Positions 37,626 to 48,154 of a DNA stretch of 64,000 bases are shown here, one piece after another. The notes under the pieces were generated by a model that ran no database searches, was not told where the DNA came from, and saw nothing but the letters and a program-made list of their open reading frames with translations. The stretch's first letter is position 1, and each line of letters begins with the position of its first letter. This DNA is from Dyella halodurans. Its GTDB lineage: Bacteria; Pseudomonadota; Gammaproteobacteria; Xanthomonadales; Rhodanobacteraceae. The stretch lies in the NCBI RefSeq assembly GCF_026283925.1, contig NZ_JAPDPF010000003.1, positions 124,001-188,000 of the forward strand, written 5' to 3'. The translations under genes and the position numbers were made by a program.

Positions 37626-38542
37626 GCGCCAGGTTTCCCGCTGGCAAGCCTGCGCCGCATCAGGCGCAGCCATTGGCCGGGAATCTGCAACAGAAAATGC
37701 GCCCAGATGCCGAGCCACACGAGGGCCGACAACCACGGCTTGCGTGCGGCCGGATCGAACTTGCGGAACCAGCGCCACATGCCGCGATGCTTGTGCCGGC
37801 TGACGAAGACCGGACGATGCCGGCTCGAACTGCCCTTGCCGTGCAGCACGCGCACATCACCTGCCAGCATCACGCGATAACCGGCGTCACGCACGCGCCG
37901 ACACAGGTCCAGGTCTTCGCAGTGCAGGAAATAGTCTTCGTCGAAACCGGCGAGATAGTCGAATACGCGACGCGGCAGCAGCATCAGCGCGCCCGACACC
38001 GCCTCGACTTCGAGCAAGGCTTGCGGGATCGGCCCTTCGATGTTGACGCCTTCACCCGCGCGCTTGAACAGGGTATTGAGCGAGCGACTCAACAGCGGAT
38101 CGCGACGATACGAGGCCGGGTCGGCCACGCCGTTCTCGTCGCATACGACGGCGCCAATCACGCCGGCGCGCGGATGGTTGGCCAGCAGCTCCAGCAGGCG
38201 CCGCAAGGTGTCGGTGTCGATCAGGCAATCCGGGTTGAGCACCAGCACGGACTTGCCATGTGCCTGCGCTGCGCCACGATTCACCGCCGGGCCAAAGCCG
38301 AGGTTGGCGTGGTTGTAGACGACGCGCAGCCGCGCATCGTTCTCGTAGGCGCGCGCAATCGCCTGGGGAATGCCATCGTCCGAGGCGTTGTCGACCAGGA
38401 TGAATTCCAGCGGGACCTCGCAAGCCAGCACGCGGCGCGCGCACTCGCGCAACGACGGGCCGCTGTCGGCAGCCACCACGATCACGCTGACCGGCAGTAC
38501 CGAGGACAAGGTTGTTTGGGCGGAGTTGTTCACTGGATCCAA
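37622..38542 (-). CDS. glycosyltransferase family 2 (rhamnosyltransferase-like)
   Basis: The 306-residue cytoplasmic or membrane-associated GT-A enzyme begins PVSVIVVAADSGPSLRECARRVL and has EFILVDNASDDGIPQAI and the acidic motif VLVLNPDCLIDTDTLRRLLELL. YRRDPLLSRSLNTL and GFDEDYFLHCEDLDLCRRVRDAGYRVM follow, typical of WbbL-type rhamnosyltransferases in O-antigen or cell-surface glycan assembly. Coupled by overlap to the DMT transporter, though a shared job is not clear. Confidence 0.9.
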   Translation of the reverse strand: MDPVNNSAQTTLSSVLPVSVIVVAADSGPSLRECARRVLACEVPLEFILVDNASDDGIPQAIARAYENDARLRVVYNHANLGFGPAVNRGAAQAHGKSVLVLNPDCLIDTDTLRRLLELLANHPRAGVIGAVVCDENGVADPASYRRDPLLSRSLNTLFKRAGEGVNIEGPIPQALLEVEAVSGALMLLPRRVFDYLAGFDEDYFLHCEDLDLCRRVRDAGYRVMLAGDVRVLHGKGSSSRHRPVFVSRHKHRGMWRWFRKFDPAARKPWLSALVWLGIWAHFLLQIPGQWLRLMRRRLASGKPGA

Positions 38543-38597
38543 GTATGCGCGAGGTGTGGCGTGTCGAAGAGTGAAGAAACGTAGAGCGGGCGCCTGG

Positions 38598-39350
38598 CTA
38601 GGGTCGGCGCCCCTGCCCCAGCACCTCGTGCAGTGACGTGGGCACGCCGTCAGGGCTTCGCGCCAACCAGGGTTGCTCGCCTTCCCAGCCGCATAACTCC
38701 CAACCGGACAAGCGATGCAAGCGATCGGCCTGGCGATCCCACAAGGTGTCGCCGCGCCCTTCAGGCAGGCTCGCCACGAACCAGCGTCCGCCCGGGCCGA
38801 AGCAGCAACGCGGACTCACGTTGTCGATCACCCGCCCCTTCGCGAACACGTAGCGCCCTCGATCACGTTCGCCGGCCTGGTAGTGCACCGGCTCCCCGCC
38901 CGGGTCGGCGAATGCATCGCCTGCCTCGCACCAAGCGGCGCGCGACAGCTCGATGATCTGCGCCGGCGGCCCCATCGGTGCAAGCGCCATATCCTGCCAC
39001 GCCGGTGCAGGCGACCCGTAGGGCGCACGCCGCACACGTCGATCCAGCAGTGACTCCATCAGCGCCACCAGCGAGAAGCCCACCAGTGCCCCCAACAAAG
39101 CGGCACCCCAAGCCACCAGGTCGCCACCCAGCGCGCGCTGGACGGCAAACAGCAAACCCGGCAAACCCCAGCGCAGACCGCGGCGACACAGTGCCGCGTA
39201 ATGCACGATGCGCCGCGCAAACACCACCGCGCCCACGGCCAGCAGCAGCAACAGCGGCAAACCCATCCACCAGGGACAGAGTGCCAGCAGAGCGGCCCAG
39301 GCCAAAGCCGGCAGCACCCGCACGAGCCAGCGTGCCACCGGGGTGGTCAT
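38598..39350 (-). CDS. hypothetical membrane protein
   Basis: The 250-residue protein is unrecognised. The N-terminal 100 residues hold three or four hydrophobic segments (WLVRVLPALAWAALLALCPWW, LPLLLLLAVGAVVFA and others). A soluble C-terminal part rich in Trp, Cys and Arg follows (CCFGPGGRWFVASLPEGRGDTLWDRQADRLHRL), where alternating strands suggest a small beta domain. It sits between the glycosyltransferase and purL on the same strand, with 55- and 69-bp gaps. Confidence 0.68.
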   Translation of the reverse strand: MTTPVARWLVRVLPALAWAALLALCPWWMGLPLLLLLAVGAVVFARRIVHYAALCRRGLRWGLPGLLFAVQRALGGDLVAWGAALLGALVGFSLVALMESLLDRRVRRAPYGSPAPAWQDMALAPMGPPAQIIELSRAAWCEAGDAFADPGGEPVHYQAGERDRGRYVFAKGRVIDNVSPRCCFGPGGRWFVASLPEGRGDTLWDRQADRLHRLSGWELCGWEGEQPWLARSPDGVPTSLHEVLGQGRRP

Positions 39351-39419
39351 GCTAGGCCCGCGCGAACGGTACAGGCCACGCGGAGAACCAGAACCGGCTC
39401 CCAGCGCGGCCGCGAACCA

Positions 39420-42400
39420 TCAACCGCACCACACCCGTGCGTTGCGGAACATGCGCATCCACGGCGAATCCTCGCCCCACTTCTCCGGATGCCAGCTCAT
39501 CTGCACCGAGCGGTGCACGCGCTCGGGGTGCGGCATCAGGATTGTCACGCGCCCGTCCGCGGCGGTGAAGCCGGTGAGGCCGCCCGGCGAACCGTTCGGG
39601 TTCAGCGGATAGTCTTCGGTCGGCCGGCCACGGTTGTCGACAAAGCGCAGTGCGCCGCCCGCCTTGGACGGACTGCAGGCCTGCGGGAAGCTCACGCGTC
39701 CCTCGCCGTGCGCCACCGCCACCGGGATGCGCGAACCGGCCATGCCCTTGAAGAAGATGCTCGGCGAGTCGAGCACCTCGATCGTGGCCAGGCGCGCCTC
39801 GTACTGTTCCGAGGTGTTGCGCAGGAACTTCGGCCAATGCTGTGCGCCCGGAATGATGTCCTTGAGCTGGCTCATCATCTGGCAACCATTGCAGACGCCA
39901 AGCGCGAAGCGCGTGTTGTCGGCAAAGAATTCGCTGAACTCGGCGCGCAGGTAGTCGTTGTAGAGGATGGACGTGGCCCAGCCACGACCAGCGCCCAGCA
40001 CGTCACCGTAGGAGAAACCGCCGCAGGCGGCGAAGCCGCGGAAGTCGGCCAGCTTGATGCGGCCGCTGGCGAGGTCGGACATATGCACGTCCACCGCCTC
40101 GAAGCCGGCGCGCGTGAACGCCGCGGCCATTTCCACCTGGCCGTTGACGCCCTGCTCGCGCACCACCGCCACGCGCGGTCGCGCACCCTTGGCGATATAC
40201 GGCGCAGCGATGTCTTCCGCCGGATTGAAGCTGAGCTTGGGCGAGATGCCCGGGTCGGCATCGTCGAGGCGCCATTCGCGCTCGGCATCGGCCGTCATCG
40301 GGTTGTCGCGCAAGCGCTGCATGGCGTAGCTGGTCTCGTTCCACGCTTCGAACAAGGTGGTCCAGTTCCACTTGAACAGCGTGTCGCCGTTGTGGAACAG
40401 CTTGATGCCCAGCTTTTCCTTGGGACGGCCAATCCGATAAGCCATGCCGGTGAGGCCATGCTTCACCAGCAGCGCCTCGAACGCCTCGCGATTGGCGGAT
40501 GCCACCTGCACCACCGCGCCAAGCTCTTCGTTGAACAAGGCACGCAGCGTCGCTTCGGCCCAGCCGTCCAGCTGGATCTCGAGGCCACAGTGACCAGCGA
40601 ACGCCATTTCCAGCAGGGTCACGATGACGCCACCGTCGGAGCGGTCGTGATAGGCCAGCAGCAAGCCACTCGCATTCGCTTCCTGGACCAGCTCGAACAG
40701 CGCCTTGAGGCGCTTCGCGTCATCGAGATCCGGCGGCACGCCGCCGCCACGATTGAACACCTGGGTCAGCGCGGAGCCGCCCAGGCGGTCGCGGCAGGCA
40801 CCGAGGTCAAGCAGCCACAATTCGGAATCGCCACGATCGAGGCGCAGTTGCGGGGTCAGCGTGCGGCGCACGTCGGTCACGCGCGCAAAACCGGTGATCA
40901 CCAGCGATACCGGCGACACCGTGCGCTGCGGCTGGTCGCCGTCCTTCCACACGGTCTGCATGGACAACGAGTCCTTGCCGACCGGTATGGAAATGTCCAG
41001 CTCCGGGCACAATTCCATGCCCACGGCCTTCACCGCGTCGAACAGTGCCGCGTCTTCACCTGGATAGTTCACCGCCGCCATCCAGTTCGCCGACAGGCGC
41101 ACTTCGCCGAGCGACGCAATCGGTGCCGCAGCCAGGTTGGTGATGGCTTCGCCAACCGCGAGGCGGGCGGCATCGGCACTGTTGAGCAGGGCCACCGGCG
41201 CGCGCTCGGCCATCGCCATGGCTTCGCCGGTATAGCCGTCGAAATCGGTGATGGTGACGGCGGCATCGGCGACCGGCACCTGCCACGGGCCCACCATCGG
41301 ATCGCGGTGGTTGAGGCCACCCACGGTGCGGTCGCCGATGGTGATGAGGAAGCTCTTGCTGCCCACGGTGGGCAGGCGCAAGACGCGCAGCAGCGCCTCG
41401 TCCATGCCGATGCCGGTGAGATCCGGCACCAGGTCGACGCGTGGCTTCAGGCGCGTGGCATCGCGATGCATGCGCGGCGGCTTGCCGAACAGCACATCCA
41501 TCGGCAAGTCGATCACCAGGGTGTCGGTGCGCGGATCGTGCAGCACCAGCTGACGCTCGGCCGTGGCGTCGCCCACGACGGCATACGGGCAGCGTTCGCG
41601 GGCACAGTAGGCTTCGAATTCGGCCAGGTCCTCGGCGCCGATCGCCAGTACATAGCGTTCCTGCGACTCGTTGCTCCAGACCTGCATCGGCGACAGCGAC
41701 GGGTCATCGCACGGCAGGCGAGAAAGATCGATACGACCACCCACGCCGGCATCGTTCAGCAGCTCGGGGATCGCATTGGACAAGCCACCCGCGCCCACAT
41801 CGTGGACGCTGACGATCGGGTTCTTGTCACCGCGGCGCCAGCAGGCGTCGATCACTTCCTGGCAGCGGCGTTCCATCTCGGCGTTGTCACGCTGCACCGA
41901 GGCGAAATCCAGTTCCTTGCTCGAGGTGCCTGAGGCCACCGACGAAGCAGCGCCACCACCGAGGCCGATCAGCATGGCCGGGCCGCCCAGCACGATCACC
42001 TTGTTGCCCGGCTGCACTTCGCGCTTCTGCACGTCGCTGCTGCGGATATTGGCCAGGCCACCGGCGATCATGATCGGCTTGTCGTAACCGCGACGAACAC
42101 CGGCTTCGCCGGTTTCGTGCTCGTAGGTACGGAAATAGCCCCCCAGGCAGGGACGGCCAAATTCGTTGTTGAACGCGGCAGCACCCAGCGGACCATCGCG
42201 CATGATCTCGAACGCGGTGGCCATGTGCGGCGGCAGCGGGCGATCCACTTCCCACGGCCGCGGCGTGCCTGGGATGCGCAGGTCCGATACCGAGAAGCCG
42301 GTGAGGCCTGCCTTGGGCTTGGCACCACGACCGGTAGCGCCTTCGTCGCGAATCTCGCCACCCGCGCCGGTCGCCGCGCCGGGCCACGGCGCGATCGCGG

Positions 42401-43280
42401 TCGGATGGTTATGCGTCTCCACCTTGATCGCGTAATCGACACGCTCCCGATGGCCGCGCCACACGCCGTCCTTGTCGGCGAAGAAGCGCATGCCCTCGTA
42501 GCCTTCGATCACGGCCGCGTTGTCCTTGTAGGCAGACAACGTATGCGCCGGCGAATGCTGATGGGTGTTCTTGATCATGCCGAACAGGCTCTTTTCCTGT
42601 TCGTTGCCGTCCAACGTCCAACTCGCGTTGAACACCTTGTGGCGGCAATGCTCGGAATTGGCCTGGGCGAACATGAAGAGCTCGGCGTCGGTCGGATCGC
42701 GACCGAGTTCGGCATAGCGCTCGGCGAGGTAGTCGATCTCGTCGTCGGCCAGCGCCAGGCCCAGTTCGGCATTGGCCTTGGCAAGTGCGGCGCGGGCATC
42801 GCTGCCCAGGGCGACATGCACCAGCGGACCCGGCTGCCCCGCCAGGAACAAGCCCTGGGCGTCCTGCAGATGGGTCAGCACGGATTGCGTCATCGCATCG
42901 TGCAGCACTGTCATCACCGCTTCATGCTGCGGCGAATCCGCCTCCGGCAAACCGGCAACCTGCCAGGCCGTGCCACGCTCGACGCGGTGCACGTCAAAGC
43001 CGGCGCCGTGCAGGATGTCGGTAGCCTTGCTCGACCAGGGCGAGATGGTGCCCAGCCGCGGCACGACCCACAGCGAGGCCGCTTCCGGCGTCGCATCCTT
43101 GGCCTCGAGCACCTCGAGCAGTCGCCGGCGCTGTTCGCCCTCCGGCATCACCGCGGCATCGATGAAATAGACAAACCAGGAAGACTGGACGCGAGTGCCA
43201 CGGCTAATGGCTTCCAGGCGTGCGTTCAGGCGTTCGAGGCGGAAAGGAGAGAGGGCGCTCTGCCCGTCGAGTGCGATCAT
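39420..43280 (-). CDS. purL: phosphoribosylformylglycinamidine synthase
   Basis: PurL converts FGAR and glutamine to FGAM in purine synthesis. The 1286-residue protein is the large gammaproteobacterial form: an N-terminal PurS-like domain (about 1-150), and a synthase region with the SEHCRHKVF motif and [34 protein letters not shown]. The C-terminal glutaminase (about 1030-1286) has the nucleophile Cys in [12 protein letters not shown], with HGEGRV and a final PHPER. Alone on its transcript, with a gene-free kilobase upstream. Confidence 0.97.
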   Translation of the reverse strand: MIALDGQSALSPFRLERLNARLEAISRGTRVQSSWFVYFIDAAVMPEGEQRRRLLEVLEAKDATPEAASLWVVPRLGTISPWSSKATDILHGAGFDVHRVERGTAWQVAGLPEADSPQHEAVMTVLHDAMTQSVLTHLQDAQGLFLAGQPGPLVHVALGSDARAALAKANAELGLALADDEIDYLAERYAELGRDPTDAELFMFAQANSEHCRHKVFNASWTLDGNEQEKSLFGMIKNTHQHSPAHTLSAYKDNAAVIEGYEGMRFFADKDGVWRGHRERVDYAIKVETHNHPTAIAPWPGAATGAGGEIRDEGATGRGAKPKAGLTGFSVSDLRIPGTPRPWEVDRPLPPHMATAFEIMRDGPLGAAAFNNEFGRPCLGGYFRTYEHETGEAGVRRGYDKPIMIAGGLANIRSSDVQKREVQPGNKVIVLGGPAMLIGLGGGAASSVASGTSSKELDFASVQRDNAEMERRCQEVIDACWRRGDKNPIVSVHDVGAGGLSNAIPELLNDAGVGGRIDLSRLPCDDPSLSPMQVWSNESQERYVLAIGAEDLAEFEAYCARERCPYAVVGDATAERQLVLHDPRTDTLVIDLPMDVLFGKPPRMHRDATRLKPRVDLVPDLTGIGMDEALLRVLRLPTVGSKSFLITIGDRTVGGLNHRDPMVGPWQVPVADAAVTITDFDGYTGEAMAMAERAPVALLNSADAARLAVGEAITNLAAAPIASLGEVRLSANWMAAVNYPGEDAALFDAVKAVGMELCPELDISIPVGKDSLSMQTVWKDGDQPQRTVSPVSLVITGFARVTDVRRTLTPQLRLDRGDSELWLLDLGACRDRLGGSALTQVFNRGGGVPPDLDDAKRLKALFELVQEANASGLLLAYHDRSDGGVIVTLLEMAFAGHCGLEIQLDGWAEATLRALFNEELGAVVQVASANREAFEALLVKHGLTGMAYRIGRPKEKLGIKLFHNGDTLFKWNWTTLFEAWNETSYAMQRLRDNPMTADAEREWRLDDADPGISPKLSFNPAEDIAAPYIAKGARPRVAVVREQGVNGQVEMAAAFTRAGFEAVDVHMSDLASGRIKLADFRGFAACGGFSYGDVLGAGRGWATSILYNDYLRAEFSEFFADNTRFALGVCNGCQMMSQLKDIIPGAQHWPKFLRNTSEQYEARLATIEVLDSPSIFFKGMAGSRIPVAVAHGEGRVSFPQACSPSKAGGALRFVDNRGRPTEDYPLNPNGSPGGLTGFTAADGRVTILMPHPERVHRSVQMSWHPEKWGEDSPWMRMFRNARVWCG

Positions 43281-43381
43281 TCGGGGAGGGGAGCTATGCG
43301 AAAACGCCTATTGTACCCCAAGGAAGGTCAAGGCTACCGCGCCGCAGCATCCGGGCGTGTGGATCGCCCTCGCGCCCTCGC

Positions 43382-43610
43382 CGTCATCCGCCGCGTAAGG
43401 GGAACAGCGCATCGCGCGGCAGCACGGCCGCAACTCCCCTCACCGTCATCCCCGCGAAGGCGGGGATCCAGTGCCTTTCGCTCTGTCTTGGCGTTACCGC
43501 AACCTGGCTCGCCTGCCGCGGGCTTCCGAGCCGCTGCCGCGGCCCGGGTTACTTCTCTTTGCGTGGCCAAAGAGAAGTAACCAAGAGAAAGGCCACCCCG
43601 ATGGCGCGCC
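43382..43610 (+). repeat. left arm of a large inverted repeat
   Basis: From GGGGAACAGCGCATCGCGCG through GGCCGCAACTCCCCTCACCG, a CGTCATCCCCGCGAAGGCGG palindrome, GGGCTTCCGAGCCGCTGCCG and GTTACTTCTCTTTGCGTGGC to CAAGAGAAAGGCCACCCCG, this arm matches the reverse complement of 44039-44267 almost base for base. One short divergent patch (about 43487-43505) breaks the match. The core recurs near 36521-36590. Confidence 0.88.
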
Positions 43611-43775
43611 TTCCGGGCTGCGCCCTCCAGGTGCGCGGGTGGGTTACGGAGGTTTGTCGACAGGGCCTCCTGCCCTGACGACAAACTGGCCGGCATCCCT
43701 GCCGGCCACCCTGCGGGCTTTTCCTCCACCCACCCGCCGCGCCATAGGGGACCCGGAGAGCGGAAGAGCAACCCC

Positions 43776-43838
43776 CAAGGCCAAAGCCAAAAGCAAAGGC
43801 AAAAGCAAAGGCAAAGGCAAAGGCAAAGCGAAAGCCAA
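43776..43838 (+). repeat. short tandem repeat of GGCAAA/AGCAAA units
   Basis: Near-identical six-base units (AGCAAA, GGCAAA, GCCAAA) are repeated about ten times between the two arms. Read in frame they would give a Lys/Gly/Ala run, but no gene is supported. Confidence 0.75.
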
Positions 43839-44038
43839 GTGCGATGAGCAGCGCAGCGCGCTGCTCGAGCCTTCGGCTCTGCTTTTGACTGTGGGGCCCC
43901 TGTGCGGCGGTGAGGGGCGGACGATCAGGCCCCGAAGGGGGCATCGGCACGGATGCCGATGCCTTTTCGTCAGGGCAGGAGCCCTGTCGAAAAGCCCGGC
44001 CGACCCTCACGGACTTGCCGAGCGTCAGCTCGGCAAGC

Positions 44039-44267
44039 GCCAAGCGGGGTGCCTTTTCTCTTGGTTACTTCTCTTTGGGCAAGCAAAGAGAAGTGACCCG
44101 GGCCGCGGCAGCGGCTCGGAAGCCCGCCGCAGGCGAGCCTGATTGCGGAAGCACAACCCAAAGAGCGAAAGGCACTGGATCCCCGCTTTCGCGGGGATGA
44201 CGGTGAGGGGAGTTGCGGCCGTGCTGCCGCGCGATGCGCTGTTCCCCTTTCGCGCCGGATCACGGTG
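44039..44267 (-). repeat. right arm of the large inverted repeat
   Basis: Reverse-complement partner of 43382-43610 at high identity. It ends close to the dsbC stop (44309), so the repeat also supplies hairpins past that gene. Confidence 0.88.
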
Positions 44268-44308
44268 AAGGCATACGCGACGCCCCCGCCAAAAACCAGA
44301 CCAGCGCC

Positions 44309-45067
44309 TCAGCCGCCCGCCTTGTTTTTGCTCAACAACTCCAGCATCTGCTCCGGCGTCACATAGCCACCCAGCATGGTGCCATCTTCCGCGATGATGG
44401 TTGGCGTGCCGGTGACGCCCAACTTCAGGCCCAGCTCGTACTGGTCCTTGACCGGGTTGGCGCAGGTGGCCGACTTGGGCGCCTTGCCTTCCTTGGCCGC
44501 GGTGAAGGCCGACTTGCGGTCGGTGGCGCACCAGACCGAGACCATTTCGTTATAGACCTGGGTGTTGCGGCCAGCCGGGTCGGTCACGCCATCGCGCGGC
44601 CACGCCACGTACTCCAGGGCGATGCCGGCCTTGGTGAACGCTGCCACGTGTTCGTGCAGGGCACGGCAGTAGCCACAATTCACATCAGTGAACACGGTGA
44701 CCCGGTAGCGTGGATTGGCCGGACCAAAGACGATGCGCGCGGATTCCGGCACCTTGGCCAGCTCGGCCTTGCGAAACGCCGCCCAGCCGGCCTCGCTCAG
44801 ATTCTTCTTGGCCGTCAGGTCGAGCAGATCGCCATTCATCACGTACTTGCCGTCCGCGCTGACGTAAAGCATCAGGCCGGAGGTAATCACCTGGTAGAAC
44901 CCGGGCAGCTGCGCCGGCTTGATCGAATCGATCGTCGCCGTCGGCTCCACCGACAGGACCGCCTTGCGCACAACGTCCTCGGACCCCGGCGCGGCAGCTT
45001 CGCTGGCAGCACAGGCGTTAAGCGCCAACCCGCCGACGCACAGCGCCAGCAACCATTTCTTGAACAT
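44309..45067 (-). CDS. dsbC: DsbC/DsbG-family protein disulfide isomerase
   Basis: DsbC corrects wrong disulfides in the periplasm. The 252-residue protein has a leader ending LALNACAAS; the Cys there could be a weak lipobox or simply part of a signal peptide. An N-terminal dimerisation domain (about 30-105) follows, then a thioredoxin-fold domain with the active site C131-GY-C134 (FTDVNCGYCRALHEH) and the cis-Pro loop GVTGTPTI. GAGG six bases upstream supports the start at 45067. The xerD-dsbC order is the standard one in gammaproteobacteria. Confidence 0.93.
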   Translation of the reverse strand: MFKKWLLALCVGGLALNACAASEAAAPGSEDVVRKAVLSVEPTATIDSIKPAQLPGFYQVITSGLMLYVSADGKYVMNGDLLDLTAKKNLSEAGWAAFRKAELAKVPESARIVFGPANPRYRVTVFTDVNCGYCRALHEHVAAFTKAGIALEYVAWPRDGVTDPAGRNTQVYNEMVSVWCATDRKSAFTAAKEGKAPKSATCANPVKDQYELGLKLGVTGTPTIIAEDGTMLGGYVTPEQMLELLSKNKAGG

Positions 45068-45183
45068 CTCGAACCTCACGAGCATGCGTTTCCGCAGGCG
45101 GAAACGCTGGGAAGCCATCATTCTGGCACAGGTGACTGAATCGTTCCGACAGGTGGTTGGCAGCCAAAAGGCCTCCCATGACG

Positions 45184-46095
45184 TCAGCCGCGCGGGTGGT
45201 GCTGGGCGTGCAGGCGCTTCAGGCCTTCCTTTGCCACCAGGGTATAGATCTGCGTGGTGCTCAGCGCGCTATGGCCCAGCAGCATCTGCAAGGCGCGCAG
45301 GTCGGCGCCGTGATTAAGCAGGTGGGTGGCGAACGAGTGGCGCAACACATGCGGCGAAATGCGCTTGGGCGTGATGCCGACCACCACGGCATAGCGTTTC
45401 ACCAGGGTCCAGAACATCTGGCGCGTCATGCCTTCGCCGCGATTGCTGAGAAACAGCGCCAGCGGCTGGCGTCCCCGCGCCAGGGCCGGGCGGGCAGCAT
45501 GGAGATAGGCCTCGATATGCTCGGCCGCGACCTCGCCGATCGGCACCAGGCGGTCCTTGCCGCCCTTGCCGGTCACCCGCACCACGCCCTGGCGCAGGTT
45601 GAGCGACGCCAGTGGCAGCTCGACCAGTTCCGACACGCGCAGGCCCGAGGCGTACATCAACTCCAACATGGCGCGATCGCGCAGGCCCAGCGTGCTGGCG
45701 AGGTCAGGCGCGTTGAGCAGGCCTTCGATCTCGCGCTCGGCCAGCGCCTTGGGCAGGCTGCGCGGGGTCTTGGGACGCTCGATCAGCAGGGTCGGATCGT
45801 CGAAGCCCGGCTCGGACCGCGCCAGGAAGGCGTAGTAGCGGCGGAACGCCGATTGCCGCCGCGCCAGCGAGCGCACGGCGACCGGCTGGCTGCCGTGATA
45901 GGCGGACAAGTGCTGGCGTTGCGCGCCGCGCAGCCCGAGTCCGTGCGTTGCCAGCCAGCGCGCCAGCGCTTCCAGGTCCTGCCGATAGGCATCGAGGGTG
46001 CGGTCCGCCAGGCCATCCTCGGACCAGACCCGCTCGATGAAGGCATCGATGCTGCGGCGGTCCGCATCGGTGATACTTGGTTTTTCTTCCTGCAT
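45184..46095 (-). CDS. xerD: site-specific tyrosine recombinase XerD
   Basis: XerD acts with XerC and FtsK at dif to resolve chromosome dimers. The 303-residue protein has an N-terminal SAM-like domain (about 15-100) and the catalytic domain with Arg in YASGLRVSEL, Lys in TGKGGKDRLVPI, HVLRHSFATHLLNHGADLRALQ (His/Arg), and the nucleophile Tyr in ALSTTQIYTLV. The start at 46095 gives a normal length. It is followed by dsbC on the same strand and divergent from the RDD gene. Confidence 0.95.
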   Translation of the reverse strand: MQEEKPSITDADRRSIDAFIERVWSEDGLADRTLDAYRQDLEALARWLATHGLGLRGAQRQHLSAYHGSQPVAVRSLARRQSAFRRYYAFLARSEPGFDDPTLLIERPKTPRSLPKALAEREIEGLLNAPDLASTLGLRDRAMLELMYASGLRVSELVELPLASLNLRQGVVRVTGKGGKDRLVPIGEVAAEHIEAYLHAARPALARGRQPLALFLSNRGEGMTRQMFWTLVKRYAVVVGITPKRISPHVLRHSFATHLLNHGADLRALQMLLGHSALSTTQIYTLVAKEGLKRLHAQHHPRG

Positions 46096-46159
46096 GGACG
46101 CGATGCTCGCCGCCGGCCACGTCGTGTGCAAGCGCTCCCTACTACCGGCTGCACTCCTG

Positions 46160-46663
46160 ATGACCTCCAGCACGCTTTCCGCCGCTATGCCCTGCCCGCT
46201 GTGGCGCCGCTTGCTTGCGCTGGTCTACGACCTGCTGGCCGTGGTCGCGATCGTCATGGTGGTGGGCTATGTCTGCCAGCGCGTCACCGGCGGCACCCTG
46301 ATCCGCACCGACGGCCATGCCCGGATCGCCTGGTGGTACCAACCCCTGCAGGCCCTGGTGGTGTCGGCGTACTTCGTCGTGTCCTGGCTACGCGGTGGCC
46401 AGACCCTGGGCATGCGCCCCTGGCGCATCCGCCTCATCGCCAGCGGCGGTGGCCGCCCGACGCTGGTCCAGGCCTTGATCCGGCTGCTAGTCGCGGCCTC
46501 GCCCATGCTGCTGCTCGGGCTGACGCCCTGGGTGGGCACGCGCGGCGCCGTATGGGCCGTCGTCATCGGCTGGGCCGGCTGGTTCGCCGTGGCAGCTTTC
46601 GACCCCCGGCGACGCGCACTGCACGACCTGGTGGCGCGCACCGAGCTGCGTCGGATCGACTGA
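46160..46663 (+). CDS. RDD family membrane protein
   Basis: The 167-residue protein has about four hydrophobic segments. The family motifs are WRRLLALVYDLLAVVAIVMVV (the RDD-type Arg and Asp), GGQTLGMRPWRIRLI and RRALHDLVARTELRRID at the C-terminus. Function is unknown for most members; some are linked to ion transport. Start at 46160 follows from the RDD helix; it is divergent from xerD with a 64-bp gap. Confidence 0.9.
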   Translation: MTSSTLSAAMPCPLWRRLLALVYDLLAVVAIVMVVGYVCQRVTGGTLIRTDGHARIAWWYQPLQALVVSAYFVVSWLRGGQTLGMRPWRIRLIASGGGRPTLVQALIRLLVAASPMLLLGLTPWVGTRGAVWAVVIGWAGWFAVAAFDPRRRALHDLVARTELRRID

Positions 46664-46863
46664 GCGCTGCGGTCCGCGTCAGGCTCCGGCTGACCTGGAC
46701 CGCGCCCCAGCGCGACTTCGAGTGGCCGTCGGGCAGCTGACAGTGATCGCTGCGAACCCTTCTAAGCGACTGATTCATCAGGCCTGAGACGATGCGGCGG
46801 CGCAGCACAAGCACCCCAAACCGGGTAACATGCCAGCTTTCAGAAACCCTCGGTCTTGCCCCG

Positions 46864-48117
46864 ATGCTTTACCAGATCCACGAGTGGCAGCGCGCCATCC
46901 TCGGCCCGCTGAGCCACTACGCTGACGCCAGCGCCAAGATGTTCAGCGACCTCACCAGTCCGCTGTCGCATGTCCCGGGGGCGCAGCGGCTCGCCGCCGG
47001 CTATGAACTGCTGCATCGGCTGGGCAAGGAATACGAGAAGCCTGCCTTCAACCTGCCGCAGGTCAATGCGCATGGCGAAGAGATCGCCGTGATCGAGCGC
47101 GTGGTGCTGGACAAGCCGTTCTGCCAGCTCAAGCGCTTCAAGCGCTTCAGCGACGATCCGGACACCATCGAGAAGCTGAAGAACGATCCCGTCGTGCTGG
47201 TGGTGGCGCCGCTGTCCGGCCATCACGCTACCTTGCTGCGCGACACCGTGCGCACGCTGCTGCACGACCACAAGGTGTTCATCACCGACTGGGTCGATGC
47301 GCGCATGGTGCCGACCAGCGAAGGCGCCTTCCATCTCGACGACTACGTCGCCTATATCCAGGAATTCATCCGCCATATCGGCGCGCACCGCCTGCATGTG
47401 ATCTCGGTATGCCAGCCGACCGTGCCGGTGCTGGCCGCGGTGTCGCTGATGGCCGCTCGCGGTGAGCAGACCCCGCTGAGCATGACCATGATGGGCGGTC
47501 CGATCGAGCCGCGCAGCAATCCGACCGGCGTGAACAACCTTGCCACCACGCGGCCGTTGAGCTGGTTCAAGGGCAATGTCATCCACACCGTGCCGCCGAA
47601 CTATCCGGGACGTGGCCGCGAGGTCTATCCGGGCTTCCTGCAGCATGCGGGCTTCATCGCCATGAACCCGGGCCGCCACGTCAACTCGCACTGGGACTTC
47701 TACGAGAACCTGCTGCGCGGCGACGAGGACGATGCCGAGTCGCATCGCAAGTTCTACGACGAATACAACGCCGTGCTCGACATGCCGGCCGAGTATTACC
47801 TCGACACCATCTCCACCGTGTTCCAGCAGTTCCTGCTGCCGCGTGGCCTGTGGGATGTGGCCGGCGAACGGGTGAAGCCCAGCAGCATCACCACCACCTC
47901 GCTGCTTACCATCGAAGGCGAGCTGGACGATATCGCCGGCATTGGCCAGACCGAGGCCGCGCACGACCTGTGCACCGGCATTCCGGTCGACCGCCGCCTG
48001 CACCGGGTGATCGAAGGTGCCGGCCACTACGGCATCTTCAGCGGCCGGCGCTGGCGCGAAGTGGTCTATCCGCAGGTGAAGGATTTCATCCGCAAGTTCG
48101 ATCGCCCGCAGGGCTGA
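46864..48117 (+). CDS. phaZ: intracellular polyhydroxyalkanoate depolymerase
   Basis: PhaZ mobilises stored PHA/PHB granules. The 417-residue protein matches the intracellular family: MLYQIHEWQRAILGPLSHYA, VVAPLSGHHATLLRDTVRTLL, the nucleophile Cys183 in HVISVCQPTVPVLAA (the same numbering as I recall for Ralstonia PhaZ1), and the C-terminal His in IEGAGHYGIFSGRRWR. No PHA synthase or phasin gene is in the window. The ATG at 46864 gives the family N-terminus. Confidence 0.93.
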   Translation: MLYQIHEWQRAILGPLSHYADASAKMFSDLTSPLSHVPGAQRLAAGYELLHRLGKEYEKPAFNLPQVNAHGEEIAVIERVVLDKPFCQLKRFKRFSDDPDTIEKLKNDPVVLVVAPLSGHHATLLRDTVRTLLHDHKVFITDWVDARMVPTSEGAFHLDDYVAYIQEFIRHIGAHRLHVISVCQPTVPVLAAVSLMAARGEQTPLSMTMMGGPIEPRSNPTGVNNLATTRPLSWFKGNVIHTVPPNYPGRGREVYPGFLQHAGFIAMNPGRHVNSHWDFYENLLRGDEDDAESHRKFYDEYNAVLDMPAEYYLDTISTVFQQFLLPRGLWDVAGERVKPSSITTTSLLTIEGELDDIAGIGQTEAAHDLCTGIPVDRRLHRVIEGAGHYGIFSGRRWREVVYPQVKDFIRKFDRPQG

Positions 48118-48154
48118 TCGAACCTGCGCAAGACCAGCAGATTGGCCGACTGAA

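Larger units (their letters stand above)
43281..44308. other. gene-free kilobase dominated by a large inverted repeat
   Basis: Between the purL and dsbC starts, long frames exist on both strands, but their sequence is explained by the repeats; two matching frames in opposite orientation translate the two arms. No family similarity or good ribosome site is seen. The contents are the inverted arms at 43382-43610 and 44039-44267, a short purine-rich repeat at 43776-43838, and several hairpins. Confidence 0.7.

Noticed and set aside
39201-41933. Plus-strand frame of about 900 codons opposite purL
   Set aside because: Antisense of purL; purL has all its motifs and the opposite frame has none.
43776-43838. 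Possible CRISPR-like repeat array
   Set aside because: Units are about six bases with no spacers, so it is a simple-sequence repeat.
43471-44142. Plus-strand frame with a Lys/Gly/Ala run in the repeat region
   Set aside because: It runs through both arms of the inverted repeat and the hexamer-like repeat. Its content is explained by the repeats, and there is no start signal or family match.
45184-46095. XerD-like integrase as a sign of an integrated element
   Set aside because: Sequence, length and the neighbouring dsbC gene identify it as the housekeeping XerD. No attachment-site repeats or phage genes are nearby.
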